Positions 16,347 to 25,582 of a stretch of DNA of 64,000 bases are shown here, one piece after another. The translations under genes and the position numbers were made by a program. Under the pieces are notes generated by a model. That model was not told where the DNA came from and ran no database searches. It was given only the letters and a program-made list of their open reading frames with translations. Every line of letters begins with the position of its first letter. Positions within the stretch are counted from its first letter, which is position 1. This DNA comes from Ignavibacteria bacterium. GTDB lineage: Bacteria; Bacteroidota; Ignavibacteria; Kapaibacteriales; UBA4661. Location of the stretch: the NCBI GenBank assembly GCA_013298775.1, contig JAAFIV010000009.1, positions 81,678 through 145,677 on the forward strand. Reading direction: 5' to 3'.

Positions 16347-17762
16347 CTACTTCGAGCCAGTTTTCATGCCGCGTTGCAGCTTCTCCAAATATGTGTTCAA
16401 TTCGCGCAGTTGGTCGGCGAGGTGCAGGCGGATAAGCTGTACCTGATTACCATTCACCTGCGCTATACTGCTGTCGCTGCCAGACTGCGTGTTTTGCTCA
16501 AGTATGTACAAATCGTTTGCCGAACTCATAATGCCGTCCACCATTGCTCGTGCATTGCCGTCCTTCAGTTTGCGCAATTCTTCCTGCAACACCTGCGCGA
16601 CGCATCCCACCTGAATCTGGCTTGGGCGCATCATTTCAAGGCGTTGTTTGTTGCAATCAAAGGGCGAGAGCATTCCTGGAGGTGCTTGATAGTTAATGCC
16701 AGTAATGGGACTAAAATTGCCCGATTGTGCAAGCGGATTCGCCACCAAGCCCTGCACGCGGTTCAGTAAGCGGCGCGAATCGGTAACGGCAATTTCTACC
16801 GGCGAGCGACCCGCCGTAACCGTAACGGTGGGCATTGTGTAACGACGCAGCGAATCAAGGTTAGGAATGTCGTCGCAGTATTTGTCCAGAAGCTCGTTTG
16901 CGGCGGGATATTTGAGTTCTTTTGCCTCCGAAACATCAATGCAGCCGTCTTGATTGCGTCCACCGAGCATCTTCGCATAGCCGCGCAAATAGTAGCTTTC
17001 GCCGCTTTGGTCGTTCAAGCGCAGGGCAGCATCAAGGTCGAAAATAGCTTCGGCAAATTTGCGGCGTTGCAAATGCAGACTGCCACGATAAAACCACGCA
17101 TCGAAAAGCTGCCCACGCAAGCTACTATCGGATGTTCCGAGCTTAATTGCCGTTGTGAAATCCGCCATTGCAGCATCGGTTTGTTTCAATTTCATTGCGC
17201 AAAACCCGCGCTGCGTGAGCGCGAGAATGTTATCAATATTGCCCACACGCAAGCATTCACCGTAGTCGCGGCGTGCTTCGTCGAATTTTTGCTGTGCTTG
17301 AAACAAATTTCCACGTGCAAAATATGCCGATGGATTCAAGGAATCAATCGCCAGAACCCGCGTCCAATCTGCGATTGCGCCTGTTGGATTATTTTGCTGT
17401 TCGGCACGAAGTTGTGCGCGGCTTTGCAGTGCGTACACGTTGGCGGGCTGCAAGGCAATGATGTTGTCGAAGTCTTTCGCGGCTTCATCGAACTTGTACA
17501 ACTGTGCGTGCAAGCTGGCGCGGACGTTGTAGAGCGTTACGTTTGCCGTATCGCGCAGAATCATTATGCTGACTTCTTCCAACGCACCGCGAAAGTCCAG
17601 CTTACTAATTTTCGGCGTAACGCGCTTTTGTAATTCTTCTTCCGTCGGGCTGAGGCGAACAGGCTTTGCCGCCTGATTTGCTGAGGCTTTTGGAGATTGT
17701 TGGGCAAATGCAGATTGCCCGAAAACACAGAACCATGCTGCAAGGAACAGACAAGACTTCAT
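16347..17762 (-). CDS. Secreted tetratricopeptide-repeat protein
   Basis: 471 residues with a signal peptide (MKSCLFLAAWFCVFGQSAFAQ). About six to seven TPR units occupy residues 50-290 (for example YALQSRAQLRAEQ, PSAYFARGNLF, DAWFYRGSLHL, ESYYLRGYAKM). A C-terminal segment of about 180 residues has no recognisable domain, and its last 80 residues are rich in charged and Gln residues (LRELNTYLEKLQRGM). It is probably a periplasmic scaffold. It is the first gene of a possible three-gene unit with the Uma2 and epimerase genes. Confidence 0.8.
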   Translation of the reverse strand: MKSCLFLAAWFCVFGQSAFAQQSPKASANQAAKPVRLSPTEEELQKRVTPKISKLDFRGALEEVSIMILRDTANVTLYNVRASLHAQLYKFDEAAKDFDNIIALQPANVYALQSRAQLRAEQQNNPTGAIADWTRVLAIDSLNPSAYFARGNLFQAQQKFDEARRDYGECLRVGNIDNILALTQRGFCAMKLKQTDAAMADFTTAIKLGTSDSSLRGQLFDAWFYRGSLHLQRRKFAEAIFDLDAALRLNDQSGESYYLRGYAKMLGGRNQDGCIDVSEAKELKYPAANELLDKYCDDIPNLDSLRRYTMPTVTVTAGRSPVEIAVTDSRRLLNRVQGLVANPLAQSGNFSPITGINYQAPPGMLSPFDCNKQRLEMMRPSQIQVGCVAQVLQEELRKLKDGNARAMVDGIMSSANDLYILEQNTQSGSDSSIAQVNGNQVQLIRLHLADQLRELNTYLEKLQRGMKTGSK

Positions 17763-17801
17763 GGTAATTGATAGGATTGTTGAGAGTTTTTAGCTACTAA
17801 A

Positions 17802-17962
17802 TACATGATTCTTGAAAGAAGCAACGATTATTGGAACGCGGATGAAGTCTAGACTATAAGGATGTTGAGGACTTTTCTCCGTCCTGAACATCCTCTAAGT
17901 CCTCAAATCTGCGTTCCTTCCTCACAACGTTCATTTTCACTGCATAATGTAAGAATCATGTA
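17802..17962. repeat. Palindromic intergenic element with inverted ends
   Basis: Ends TACATGATTCTT (17802-17813) and AAGAATCATGTA (17951-17962) are perfect inverted repeats. A nested palindrome inside (GGAACGCGGATGAA... and ...CTGCGTTCC) holds AGGATGTTGAGGA facing TCCTGAACATCCT. Short direct repeats containing ACTAAA flank it. It fills most of the gap between ribH and the TPR gene. Confidence 0.55.
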
Positions 17963-17984
17963 CTAAAATCTACGTGAATTCAAT

Positions 17985-18461
17985 CTACAATGCTTTCAAC
18001 GAATCCAGCAAGGAAGCCATTTCTATCGCAACGGTGGCTGCCTCGAAGCCTTTATTGCCGGCTTTCGAGCCAGCACGCTCGATTGCTTGCTCAATCGTAT
18101 CGGTCGTCAGAACGCCAAAAACGCAGGGAATACCAGCATCCAAGCCAACTTGCGCCACACCTTTGGTTACTTCCGATGCGACATAGTCGAAATGCGGCGT
18201 AGAGCCACGAATGACCGCACCAAGCGCAATCACGGCATCGAACTTGCCACTTTTCGCCATTTTCTGTACCACGAGCGGAATCTCGAAACTGCCCGGACAA
18301 TACGCAATTGTAACGCGCTCATCCTTGACGTTATGCCGCTTCAGCGCGTCCAATGCGCCTTCGACGAGCTTGCCAACAACAAAATTGTTCCACCGCGAGA
18401 CCACGATGCCAAAGGATTTTCCTTCGGCGGAGAAGACACCTTCTATGATATTGATTGCCAT
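17985..18461 (-). CDS. ribH: 6,7-dimethyl-8-ribityllumazine synthase
   Basis: Penultimate enzyme of riboflavin synthesis; condenses 5-amino-6-ribitylaminouracil with 3,4-dihydroxybutanone 4-phosphate. The 158-residue length and motifs fit the family: VSRWNNFV near the N-terminus, [14 protein letters not shown] (substrate loop), [16 protein letters not shown] with the catalytic His near residue 88, and [26 protein letters not shown] (phosphate and product site). The PHP-domain gene ends only 16 bases upstream on the same strand, so the two are probably co-transcribed. No other rib gene is in the window. Confidence 0.97.
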   Translation of the reverse strand: MAINIIEGVFSAEGKSFGIVVSRWNNFVVGKLVEGALDALKRHNVKDERVTIAYCPGSFEIPLVVQKMAKSGKFDAVIALGAVIRGSTPHFDYVASEVTKGVAQVGLDAGIPCVFGVLTTDTIEQAIERAGSKAGNKGFEAATVAIEMASLLDSLKAL

Positions 18462-18477
18462 TTTTGTATGTGAAAGA

Positions 18478-19488
18478 TTATGAAGAAAACTGTTGTGCGA
18501 AAAATGTTTTGAAGCGCGTCAGCGAATCCGCGACCGAATGCTGCACGGAATCGGTGAAAGAATGCAGCGCGTCGAAGGCTTGGAAGCCGCTTCCATGCTT
18601 GCTTTTTGCTTGCTCTTTGTATTCTGCGGAACGTTCTTGCAACGTCGCGTAAAAACGCTCGAAATCGCTTTGCACTAAGCCGAAACGTCCTAAATTACTG
18701 TCGTCGCGTTTGCTGCCGCCGTGATAGTCGGAGCCGCCAGAAGCGAGCATTTGCCGAGTGTCGGTGAAATATTGGTAGTATTGCGCCAGCATACCGTCGT
18801 GTGCGGGATGATGCACCTCAACGCCGTCCAAGCCGCAGGAAATCAGCTCTTCCAACTGCTCTGCGCTCACCACCTGCCCTGGATGCGCCAGCACCGCCAC
18901 ACCGCCTGCGTGGTGAATGAGTTCAATTGCCTTTGCTGCTGGAAACGTCCATTTTGCCACGGCTGCGGGCGCGTCGTCGGCGAGATACTTGTCGAAGGCT
19001 TGCCGCACGGTGCGCACAATACCTGCATTGCGCAGTGCGATTGCGATGTGATGCCGTCCAATTACGCCATTGCCACTTATTGCGCGAACTTCTTCCAGTG
19101 TGAGCTTTTTACCAAGTTCTGCCAAGCGAGCAAGAATGCGCTCTGCACGGCGTTGGCGTTCTTTCTCGCTGCGCACGCAATAGTGCAGAAGGGCAGCATT
19201 TTTTTCATCAACATTGTAGCCCAAAATATGCACTTCGCGCTCGGTAGCTTGTGTTGAACCCTGTATCGTCATGGACGCGCTAATCTCAATACCGCTTAGA
19301 AAGACCATTCCACGCGCTTCCGCCGCTTTTCGCGCTTCTGCCACGCCCGCAACCGTATCGTGGTCGCTGACAGCAATCGCCTTCAACGCCCGCTCAAATG
19401 CTCGCTGTACCAGCATTGTTGGCGTGTGTGCGCCGTCGGATGCGGTTGTGTGGGAATGAAGGTCGGCAAAAATAGTTCCGCGTTGCAT
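18478..19488 (-). CDS. PHP-domain metal-dependent phosphoesterase
   Basis: About 336 residues. PHP metal-binding motifs are visible in order: [11 protein letters not shown] near the N-terminus, [11 protein letters not shown], the middle HIL segment, LAHPGQVV and the final GSDYHGG. It resembles the YciV/TrpH branch (3',5'-nucleoside bisphosphate phosphatase / RNase AM-like), but the substrate is not certain. The ATG at 19488 is chosen because the protein then begins three to six residues before the first metal motif; the longer frame to 19647 runs into a hairpin repeat. It lies directly upstream of ribH. Confidence 0.85.
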   Translation of the reverse strand: MQRGTIFADLHSHTTASDGAHTPTMLVQRAFERALKAIAVSDHDTVAGVAEARKAAEARGMVFLSGIEISASMTIQGSTQATEREVHILGYNVDEKNAALLHYCVRSEKERQRRAERILARLAELGKKLTLEEVRAISGNGVIGRHHIAIALRNAGIVRTVRQAFDKYLADDAPAAVAKWTFPAAKAIELIHHAGGVAVLAHPGQVVSAEQLEELISCGLDGVEVHHPAHDGMLAQYYQYFTDTRQMLASGGSDYHGGSKRDDSNLGRFGLVQSDFERFYATLQERSAEYKEQAKSKHGSGFQAFDALHSFTDSVQHSVADSLTRFKTFFAQQFSS

Positions 19489-19609
19489 GAAAAAGGGGAC
19501 AGTGAAAAGGAAAAAGCGATACAAACGAGGATGCAAACTACGGAAATATTCGCAAACAATCGTGCCGATTTGCCTACATTTTTCGCGCTTTCTGCCATTG
19601 CAACCAAAC

Positions 19610-19650
19610 ACAAACGCCCGCCACTGCACACAAGCAATGACAGGCATTTT
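19610..19650 (-). terminator. Minus-strand hairpin, near-identical loop to the one at 20504
   Basis: Arms around AACGCCCGCCACTGC and GCAATGACAGGCATT with loop ACACAA. Four C-A mismatches in plus-strand form become G-U pairs in the minus-strand transcript, so the stem forms fully only on the minus strand. It lies 3' of the minus-strand barrel gene (19679-20368), where a terminator is expected. Confidence 0.6.
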
Positions 19651-19678
19651 GGGTCATATTTACCTAAAAAACATATCT

Positions 19679-20368
19679 TCAAAAACGCACACCAACAAAA
19701 ACATTCGCCGTCGCTGCGCCAGAAGTAAAGATACGAGGAATACCGTTTGTCAGCCCCAAAAAGAACAGGTAACCTTTCACACGTAGCCCCATATCCACAA
19801 CATTCGAGAGAGGGAAGATATAATCTGCGGTTAGATGCGTTCCCAAAATCCATGAGGTGCTGTATTCATAAAACGATGGTGGATACATGCGCAACAAGGA
19901 ATCAAGCGGCATCCAACCTATACTTCCTTGATGGGTTTCTGCGCTACCAAATGTACCGTATTGAAGTGTTCCGCCTAGACCAAAACGAAAGCCGTGTGGC
20001 GTGCCAGAAGGTGTCCAAAGCAAGGAAATATCAAGGTTTGTCAGATTCCAAAAAATCATTCGATAGTAATTGGGACTGACAATGGTGTGCGTCAAATCAA
20101 CGCTTTGGAAGGAAGAATTTCCGCCATTGAAGAGAGAAATTTCTGCTTCAAGATTTTGTGCAATCGCGCGGGAATACATCGCCGACCATACAGGAAAGCC
20201 AATACGCCCCATAAACGTCCCGTAGCCCGCACCAACGCTTAGGCGATTCCGAAGCAGCGAGGTTTCTTCTTGCGTTGGTGGCGATTGCGCAAGGGCGAAA
20301 TAATGAGGGAAAAAGAATATCGTACCAGAGGTAGCGATGAAGAGTGTGCGAATCAGGAAAGAACGCAT
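19679..20368 (-). CDS. Putative outer-membrane beta-barrel protein
   Basis: 229 residues with no family I can name. There is a signal peptide (MRSFLIRTLFIATSGTIFFFPHYFALAQ). The mature part has alternating hydrophobic/polar strands (LSVGAGYGTFM, GFRFGLGGTLQYG, VDMGLRVKGYLFFLGL) and ends in Phe (ANVFVGVRF), a typical outer-membrane barrel end. It shares a strand and a terminator type with the next gene, but no function can be inferred. Confidence 0.7.
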   Translation of the reverse strand: MRSFLIRTLFIATSGTIFFFPHYFALAQSPPTQEETSLLRNRLSVGAGYGTFMGRIGFPVWSAMYSRAIAQNLEAEISLFNGGNSSFQSVDLTHTIVSPNYYRMIFWNLTNLDISLLWTPSGTPHGFRFGLGGTLQYGTFGSAETHQGSIGWMPLDSLLRMYPPSFYEYSTSWILGTHLTADYIFPLSNVVDMGLRVKGYLFFLGLTNGIPRIFTSGAATANVFVGVRF

Positions 20369-20503
20369 AAAAACAGGGAAAAAGTGAGGAAAACAGAGGA
20401 ATTGACAATGATATTGTATTGCTCAATGGCAGTATTTGTATGCTTTTCAGCGCATAGCAGAATGCAAGCAATAGACAGAAGAGCGCACAAGCGGGGAAAA
20501 GTT

Positions 20504-20550
20504 ACACAAAAAACGCCCGCCACTGCACACAAGCAATGACGGGCGTTTTA
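20504..20550 (-). terminator. Minus-strand terminator of the BNR-repeat gene
   Basis: Stem AAAACGCCCGCCACTGC / GCAATGACGGGCGTTTT with loop ACACAA. The only two mismatches are C-A on the plus strand and hence G-U on the minus strand. It lies 20 bases after the stop of the minus-strand gene ending at 20570. Confidence 0.75.
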
Positions 20551-20569
20551 CGTTTATTGACAACAGTTT

Positions 20570-23500
20570 TTACTCCTGCGGCAAAGCAAAAAATTCATCC
20601 CGCGTCATCATCGGAACGGTGGGCAAACCCTTTGCTTTCAAAATCTCGTTCGCACTTGGCAATTCCTTGCCTGTGAGCTTTTCCCACGTCGTTACTGCCG
20701 CACCAACTTCTTTTTCCATCATGGCAATCTGCTCGGCGTGTTGCTTGGAAGGCGCACTGCCGCTAATCAGCACCAAACCGTAGGTTTCAAGCAACTTCTC
20801 GCGGATTTTGTTTTCCTTTACACCCACATAAAAACCTTCGCCCGCCACAAGTGTTTTGTAGAAATCAGCAAATTGCTTGTGTGAGGCTTCGATGCTCTTT
20901 TTCGTGGCATCGTCGGTTGCAGCTTTTAAGCGGGTTTCCAGCGTGTCGCGGGTGCGGACTGTTGTTTCAATCACGTAGGCAAGGCGTTCCTGCAAGTCGT
21001 AGAGCGTCTTTGCCGCTTTGTAGTTGGTAACGCGCTCTGCTGCTGGGAATGGCGCAGTAGGAGCATTTTGCAGCGTGATTGTACCAGCATAATCCTTATC
21101 GCCTTTTTTCACCTTCACCGTGTATTTGCCCTCAGGCACGACCAAACCTTGTCCGAAGCCACCAAAACCGTTTTCTGTTTCCGCGCTTTCCGATTTCGCC
21201 GACTTCGGTGGTTTTGTGCGCATACTCCAAAGAACGCGGTTCAAGCCCTTGCGCTTGCCGCCCGGAACGGAAGTGATAAGCTCGTTTTTGTCGTTGTAAA
21301 TTTCAAGGTTGATATTGCCTGAATTTACGCGGTCTTTGATGTAATACGTGATAACCGCGCTTTCGGTCGCATTGTCGCCATTAAACTCGTCGCTGCCTGG
21401 AAACTCTTGGAAACCAATGGCGTAGCTTTGGAAGCTCGGACGATTTGGCAAGACCGCAACGTCAGCATTCAAGAGGTCTGCGGTGATGGCGCGAAGCGGC
21501 GTAATGTCGTCAATGATGATAACACCGCGTCCGTGCGTTGCCAAGATAACATCGTGGTCGCGCGGGTGAATCGCAATATCGCGCACACCGACGTTTGGCA
21601 AGTTCGCCGTCATTTGCGCCCAGTTCTGACCGCCGTCCAGCGTGAGAAACAAGCCAAATTCCGTGCCGACAAAAAGCATATTTTTATTGACCAAATCCTC
21701 ACGTACACAGAGAGCGTAGCCCTTTACGTCGGCGTTGGTGATGAGCGACCACGTTTTGCCGAAGTCGGTGGTTTTTGCAACGTAGGTTTTCATATCGCCC
21801 ATCGTGTGTCCGTCGAGCGTAACGTAGGCGGTGCCTTTGTCGTAGCGGCTTGGCTCAACGCTCGAGACCCACGTATTTTTCGGAACACCCGGAAGGCTTG
21901 CCGTTACGTTTGTCCATGCTTTACCGCCATTTTGCGTTACTTGTACGTTGCCGTCGTCGGTACCAGCCCAGATGATTTTTTCATCCAAGGGAGATTCCGC
22001 CACAGCGTAGATGGTACAATGGTTTTCAGCAGAAGATTTGTCCATTGTTACGCCGCCGGATTCTTCCTGCTTTTGTTTGTTCGGGTCGTTGGTGGTGAGG
22101 TCTGGTGAGATTTTTTCCCATGAATCGCCTCTGTCCATTGAGCGGAAAAGGAATTGCGATGCCGCATAAATCACTTTCGGATTTTTTGGGCTGGGCAAAA
22201 GTGGCGAATTCCAGTTCCAACGGTATTTCGGGTCGCCAGCTTTTTCCATTGGCTTGATTGCTTTGATGTCGCCTGTGGGCAAGTAATGACGCGCACTGTT
22301 GCCACCTTGCATCTCGAAATACAAGTAATTTTTATCAACTTTATCGCGGAAAACGTAGAAACCATCACCAAAACCAACGCTTTTCCACATACTATTCGGC
22401 ATTGAGCCGCTTGAACGCGAGGGCGCAAGCCACGAACCGTTGTCCTGCAAGCCGCCCATCACATTGTACGGCATTTCCATATCGTAGCTCACGTGGTAGA
22501 ACTGCGACACGGGCAAGGAGCGCACAAACATCCATTTTCTGCCCCTGTCGAGCGAGCGATATACGCCGCCGTCGGTGCCGAGCAAAAGATTCATTGGGTT
22601 TTTCGGGTCAATCCACAGCGCGTGATGGTCGGCGTGGGTGTCGTAGCCCATTTCCTCGAAGGTTTTGCCGCCGTCATTGGAAATATTCACAAACAAGCCC
22701 GGACGGTAAACGCGGTTTTCATCAACGGGATCTACAACAAGCGTAGCGAAATAGAACGGACGCAAGGTAATACGCACCTTGTCGGACATCAGTTTCCATG
22801 TTTCGCCTTTGTCATTGGAGCGATAAATGCCGCTTGGTTTGGATTCGACCATAGCATAGACCACATCTGGGTTCGAGGGCGCAATCGCAATACAGGTGCG
22901 TCCAATCAAGCCTGCGGGCAAGCCGTTCGACGCGCCCAGCTTTTTCCATGTTTTGCCGCCGTCGGTGGATTTGTGGAAGCCGCTTGCTTCGCCGCCCGAT
23001 GAGAATTCCCAGCCTTTGCGGCGGAATGTCCACATCGAAGCGTAAATGATGTTCGGGTTCGAGGGGTCAATCACGACATCTGCGCAGCCCGTTTTTGCGT
23101 CGGCATAGAGAATCTTTTCCCATGTTTTGCCGCCGTCAGTGGTTTTGTACAAGCCTCTGTCTTCGCTATCCGACCAGAGTGCGCCTAAGCCCGCAACGTA
23201 GATGATGTTCGCGTTGGTGGAATGAATCGCAATTTTCGCAATACGCTCAACTTTGTCCAAGCCCATTTTTTGCCAGTTGTCGCCGCCGTCGGTGGTTTTG
23301 TAAATGCCGTCGCCGACCGACACGCTGTTGCGGACGTTAGTTTCGCCCGTTCCAACCCAGACGGTTTCGCCTTTCGAGCTGTGGTCAATCGCCACTGCGC
23401 CGATGGATTGGGTGTGTTTGTCGAAAACGGGCTTAAACGTTGTGCCGTTGTCGAGCGATTTCCACACACCGCCTGTGCCTGTGCCGACCCAAACAATGCG

Positions 23501-23749
23501 CTGTTCGAGAGATTTCGGATTTTTTTCGTCAAGTTTTTTGTCAATCACATCAATCGCGGTGATGCGCCCGCTCATGGCGGCGGGACCGATTTGGCGAGCT
23601 TTCAAGTCGCCAAACATGGAGGTTGAAATTTTGATGGGCGCGGGCAAAGCCCCTGCGGGTGCTTGAGCGAATGCTGGGGCAAATGCCAGAAACGGCATAA
23701 ATGCTACCACCAGAGCCATTCCGAGAAGGGAGAAACGAATGTGTTTCAT
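20570..23749 (-). CDS. Secreted BNR/sortilin (VPS10)-like propeller protein
   Basis: About 1059 residues from the ATG at 23749, with a signal peptide (MALVVAFMPFLAFAPAFAQ). The first 750 residues contain many Asp-box-type repeats of the form TTDGGKTWEKI, SNDKGETWKLM, SLDRGRKWMFV, TQNGGKAWTNV, TLDGGQNWAQM, characteristic of WD40/YVTN/BNR or sortilin-type propellers. A C-terminal part (about 790-1059) contains a beta-sandwich-like stretch (ITYYIKDRVNSGNINLEIYNDKN) and helices. Related proteins are annotated as glycosyl hydrolases or exo-alpha-sialidase-like, but no catalytic residues are evident, so a surface binding or structural role is equally likely. No T9SS tail is visible. Confidence 0.85.
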   Translation of the reverse strand: MKHIRFSLLGMALVVAFMPFLAFAPAFAQAPAGALPAPIKISTSMFGDLKARQIGPAAMSGRITAIDVIDKKLDEKNPKSLEQRIVWVGTGTGGVWKSLDNGTTFKPVFDKHTQSIGAVAIDHSSKGETVWVGTGETNVRNSVSVGDGIYKTTDGGDNWQKMGLDKVERIAKIAIHSTNANIIYVAGLGALWSDSEDRGLYKTTDGGKTWEKILYADAKTGCADVVIDPSNPNIIYASMWTFRRKGWEFSSGGEASGFHKSTDGGKTWKKLGASNGLPAGLIGRTCIAIAPSNPDVVYAMVESKPSGIYRSNDKGETWKLMSDKVRITLRPFYFATLVVDPVDENRVYRPGLFVNISNDGGKTFEEMGYDTHADHHALWIDPKNPMNLLLGTDGGVYRSLDRGRKWMFVRSLPVSQFYHVSYDMEMPYNVMGGLQDNGSWLAPSRSSGSMPNSMWKSVGFGDGFYVFRDKVDKNYLYFEMQGGNSARHYLPTGDIKAIKPMEKAGDPKYRWNWNSPLLPSPKNPKVIYAASQFLFRSMDRGDSWEKISPDLTTNDPNKQKQEESGGVTMDKSSAENHCTIYAVAESPLDEKIIWAGTDDGNVQVTQNGGKAWTNVTASLPGVPKNTWVSSVEPSRYDKGTAYVTLDGHTMGDMKTYVAKTTDFGKTWSLITNADVKGYALCVREDLVNKNMLFVGTEFGLFLTLDGGQNWAQMTANLPNVGVRDIAIHPRDHDVILATHGRGVIIIDDITPLRAITADLLNADVAVLPNRPSFQSYAIGFQEFPGSDEFNGDNATESAVITYYIKDRVNSGNINLEIYNDKNELITSVPGGKRKGLNRVLWSMRTKPPKSAKSESAETENGFGGFGQGLVVPEGKYTVKVKKGDKDYAGTITLQNAPTAPFPAAERVTNYKAAKTLYDLQERLAYVIETTVRTRDTLETRLKAATDDATKKSIEASHKQFADFYKTLVAGEGFYVGVKENKIREKLLETYGLVLISGSAPSKQHAEQIAMMEKEVGAAVTTWEKLTGKELPSANEILKAKGLPTVPMMTRDEFFALPQE

Positions 23750-23808
23750 GGGAAAATGAGAAAATTGAGAGTGTAAAGGAAAAATGGTTTTTATGAACTC
23801 GGCTCTAT

Positions 23809-23840
23809 GTGAGGGTCTCACTTCCGAGTGAGGCTCTCAC
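23809..23840. repeat. Hairpin GTGAGGGTCTCA / TGAGGCTCTCAC
   Basis: A 14-bp stem with a four-base loop. It is nearly the same hairpin that acts as terminator after the lysine aminotransferase gene (55944), but here without a T-tract. It sits between the LolA-like and BNR genes. Confidence 0.55.
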
Positions 23841-23880
23841 TCTCTTTAGCGAAGTGCCTCACACCAGCCTCATCTTTTCG

Positions 23881-23920
23881 ACAAAAAGCCCTCTGTTCTT
23901 AATAAACAAAGGGCTTTTGT
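23881..23920. terminator. Terminator after the LolA-like gene
   Basis: ACAAAAAGCCCT ... AGGGCTTTTGT stem with A- and T-tracts on either side; in the right place for the minus-strand gene ending at 23938, and possibly bidirectional. Confidence 0.75.
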
Positions 23921-23937
23921 GAAAAGTTCAGAGCGGC

Positions 23938-24711
23938 TTATTTTTTCTCTGCTGGCTTTGCCATATCTGCTGGCGGCGCGAACATTTTATCATCAATCGC
24001 TTTGTCAAATTCTACATTTTTGATGACCATTTGGCTCACTGTTTGACCTTTGATTTTTGTTTCGGCACTGCAAGCAACAGTCAAGCCACCAAATTTTTTG
24101 AAATCACTGAAATACGTTTCGGATTCCGTTTCGCCGCCTTCTCTTGTCTTGCGCTTAGAAACGGTTTTAATTGGCAAATAGCTTTCCGCATCAAAAAAGC
24201 GATATTTTACGTCGCCGTGCTTATTGGTCACTTTAAGTTTGTATGCCATTGCGCCGTCGAGGTCTTCTTTGCCCATGAGTTCAATTTTGAAGCCTTTCTC
24301 TTTGCTATCAATAAACTCGCCGTCAATATCTGCTTGCTCTTCAGCATCTTTGATTTCTTCTTCGTTCATTACTGCGGGTTTATTCTGCCCTTGAAATGGA
24401 TTGATTTGCCAGCCGCCCTTGCCATCAAACGCATTTTTCATTTGCATACCTTGAAACGAAAGTTCAAAGTACATCATCATTGGACGCTTTTGATAGACTT
24501 TCGCAGGAAGTTTCATCGCGCCACCACCTTGAATAATCTCAATGTCGGTGATTTGGCTCTTCACCGCTTTTTGCTTTGCCACACCGCCAACAGCGTCGTT
24601 GATTTTCGCAACAACATCATCCACAGTTTGCGCAGCGAGAGTAAATGTGCCGAGAACAAGCATTGATGCGCCTGCTACGAAGGCTCTTTGTATAGAAGAA
24701 AACGATTTCAT
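23938..24711 (-). CDS. Periplasmic LolA/LppX-like protein
   Basis: About 257 residues. The ATG at 24711 has a GGAG site nine bases upstream and gives the signal peptide MKSFSSIQRAFVAGASMLVLGTFTLAAQ; the longer frame would need a TTG start. The mature part reads like the open-barrel fold of outer-membrane lipoprotein-sorting proteins (VYQKRPMMMYFELSFQG, FDGKGGWQINPFQG, YKLKVTNKHGDVKYRFFDAESYLPIKTV). It ends with a lysine-rich tail (MAKPAEKK). The family assignment rests on overall pattern, not a sharp motif. It could carry lipid or lipoprotein across the periplasm. Confidence 0.65.
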   Translation of the reverse strand: MKSFSSIQRAFVAGASMLVLGTFTLAAQTVDDVVAKINDAVGGVAKQKAVKSQITDIEIIQGGGAMKLPAKVYQKRPMMMYFELSFQGMQMKNAFDGKGGWQINPFQGQNKPAVMNEEEIKDAEEQADIDGEFIDSKEKGFKIELMGKEDLDGAMAYKLKVTNKHGDVKYRFFDAESYLPIKTVSKRKTREGGETESETYFSDFKKFGGLTVACSAETKIKGQTVSQMVIKNVEFDKAIDDKMFAPPADMAKPAEKK

Positions 24712-24839
24712 TCGTTTATGCTCCAAAATAAATGGTAAAAAATAGTAAAAAATACGTCATGCGTTTCTTTGAGTATTTCAAGACGAAGAAAGGTTGAAAA
24801 AGTTGCGTGGAATATTGGCATTTCTGGGTGTACCGAGAT

Positions 24840-24870
24840 TTTGAAAACATCAGAACAAACCGTACATTTG
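24840..24870 (+). promoter_or_regulatory. Bacteroidota-type promoter for the toxin-antitoxin operon
   Basis: TTTG (24840-24843), exactly 19 bases, then TACATTTG (24863-24870), an exact match to the Bacteroidota consensus TTTG-N19-TAnnTTTG. Transcription would start near 24877, about 24 bases before the antitoxin ATG. Confidence 0.6.
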
Positions 24871-24900
24871 CTCTTCTTCTCACTTCCAAAGGAATCTCAG

Positions 24901-25194
24901 ATGAATAGCGAAATTACAATACTTGCCAACGTTGTCGGTGGCAAAGCCTGTATTGCTGGAACGCGCGTTTCGGTTCACTCTCTTGCTGCATGGTACAAAC
25001 GCGGTTTTTCGGCAGAAGAAATAGCCACGGAATACCCGCAATTACACCTCGCACAGATATATGCGGCATTGTCGTACTACCACGCACACCGCTCTACCAT
25101 TGACGCAGAGTTGCGTGAAGAAGAGGCGTTATACGAACACTATGCGGCTGAGTACGTACCACAGCACGCTTCCCACCTTATTGTTTCGGTATGA
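24901..25194 (+). CDS. DUF433 antitoxin
   Basis: 97 residues from the ATG at 24901, which has AAAGGA ten bases upstream. The DUF433 pattern is clear: NVVGGKACIAGTRVSV, then a helix-turn-helix-like LAAWYKRGFSAEEIATEYPQL and QIYAALSYYHAH. Members pair with PIN-like DUF5615 toxins and are expected to bind both toxin and promoter DNA. The stop codon overlaps the downstream start (ATGA). The longer frame from 24769 is rejected: it runs through the promoter and lacks family similarity. Confidence 0.88.
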   Translation: MNSEITILANVVGGKACIAGTRVSVHSLAAWYKRGFSAEEIATEYPQLHLAQIYAALSYYHAHRSTIDAELREEEALYEHYAAEYVPQHASHLIVSV

Positions 25195-25556
25195 GCATGA
25201 CAACAATCAAACTTTTTATTGATGAAGATGCTATGTCTCACGCTCTTGTGCAGGGCTTACGGGCGCGGGGCGCGGACGTTACCACTGTGCTACAAGAACA
25301 TCGAACTGGACTCACCGACCCTGAACAACTTGCCTTTGCCACTGCCGAAAACAGAGCCATCTACACCTTCAATGTTGCTGATTTTGTGCGCCTCCACACT
25401 GCATATCTCGCCGAATCAAAATCCCATGCTGGCATTATTCTTGCTGACCGTACACGCCATTCTGTTGGCGAACAGATTCGCCGCGCACTGCATCTGCTCG
25501 CAAGCAAAAATGCTGATGATATGCGGAATGCGATAGAATTTCTCAGTAATTGGTAG
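25191..25556 (+). CDS. DUF5615 PIN-like toxin
   Basis: 121 residues, translationally coupled to the DUF433 gene by a four-base overlap. The family start KLFIDEDAMSHALVQGLRARGADVTTV carries two conserved acidic residues. LAFATAENRAIYTFNVADFVRLH and HAGIILADR complete the Mut7-C/PIN-like core, a predicted ribonuclease. An alternative ATG six bases in (25197) is possible. With the antitoxin it forms a type II toxin-antitoxin module. The gene runs convergently into pyrD, with 26 bases between stops. Confidence 0.87.
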   Translation: MSMTTIKLFIDEDAMSHALVQGLRARGADVTTVLQEHRTGLTDPEQLAFATAENRAIYTFNVADFVRLHTAYLAESKSHAGIILADRTRHSVGEQIRRALHLLASKNADDMRNAIEFLSNW

Positions 25557-25582
25557 TTCCTGATTGCATCCTGCACCATTGC

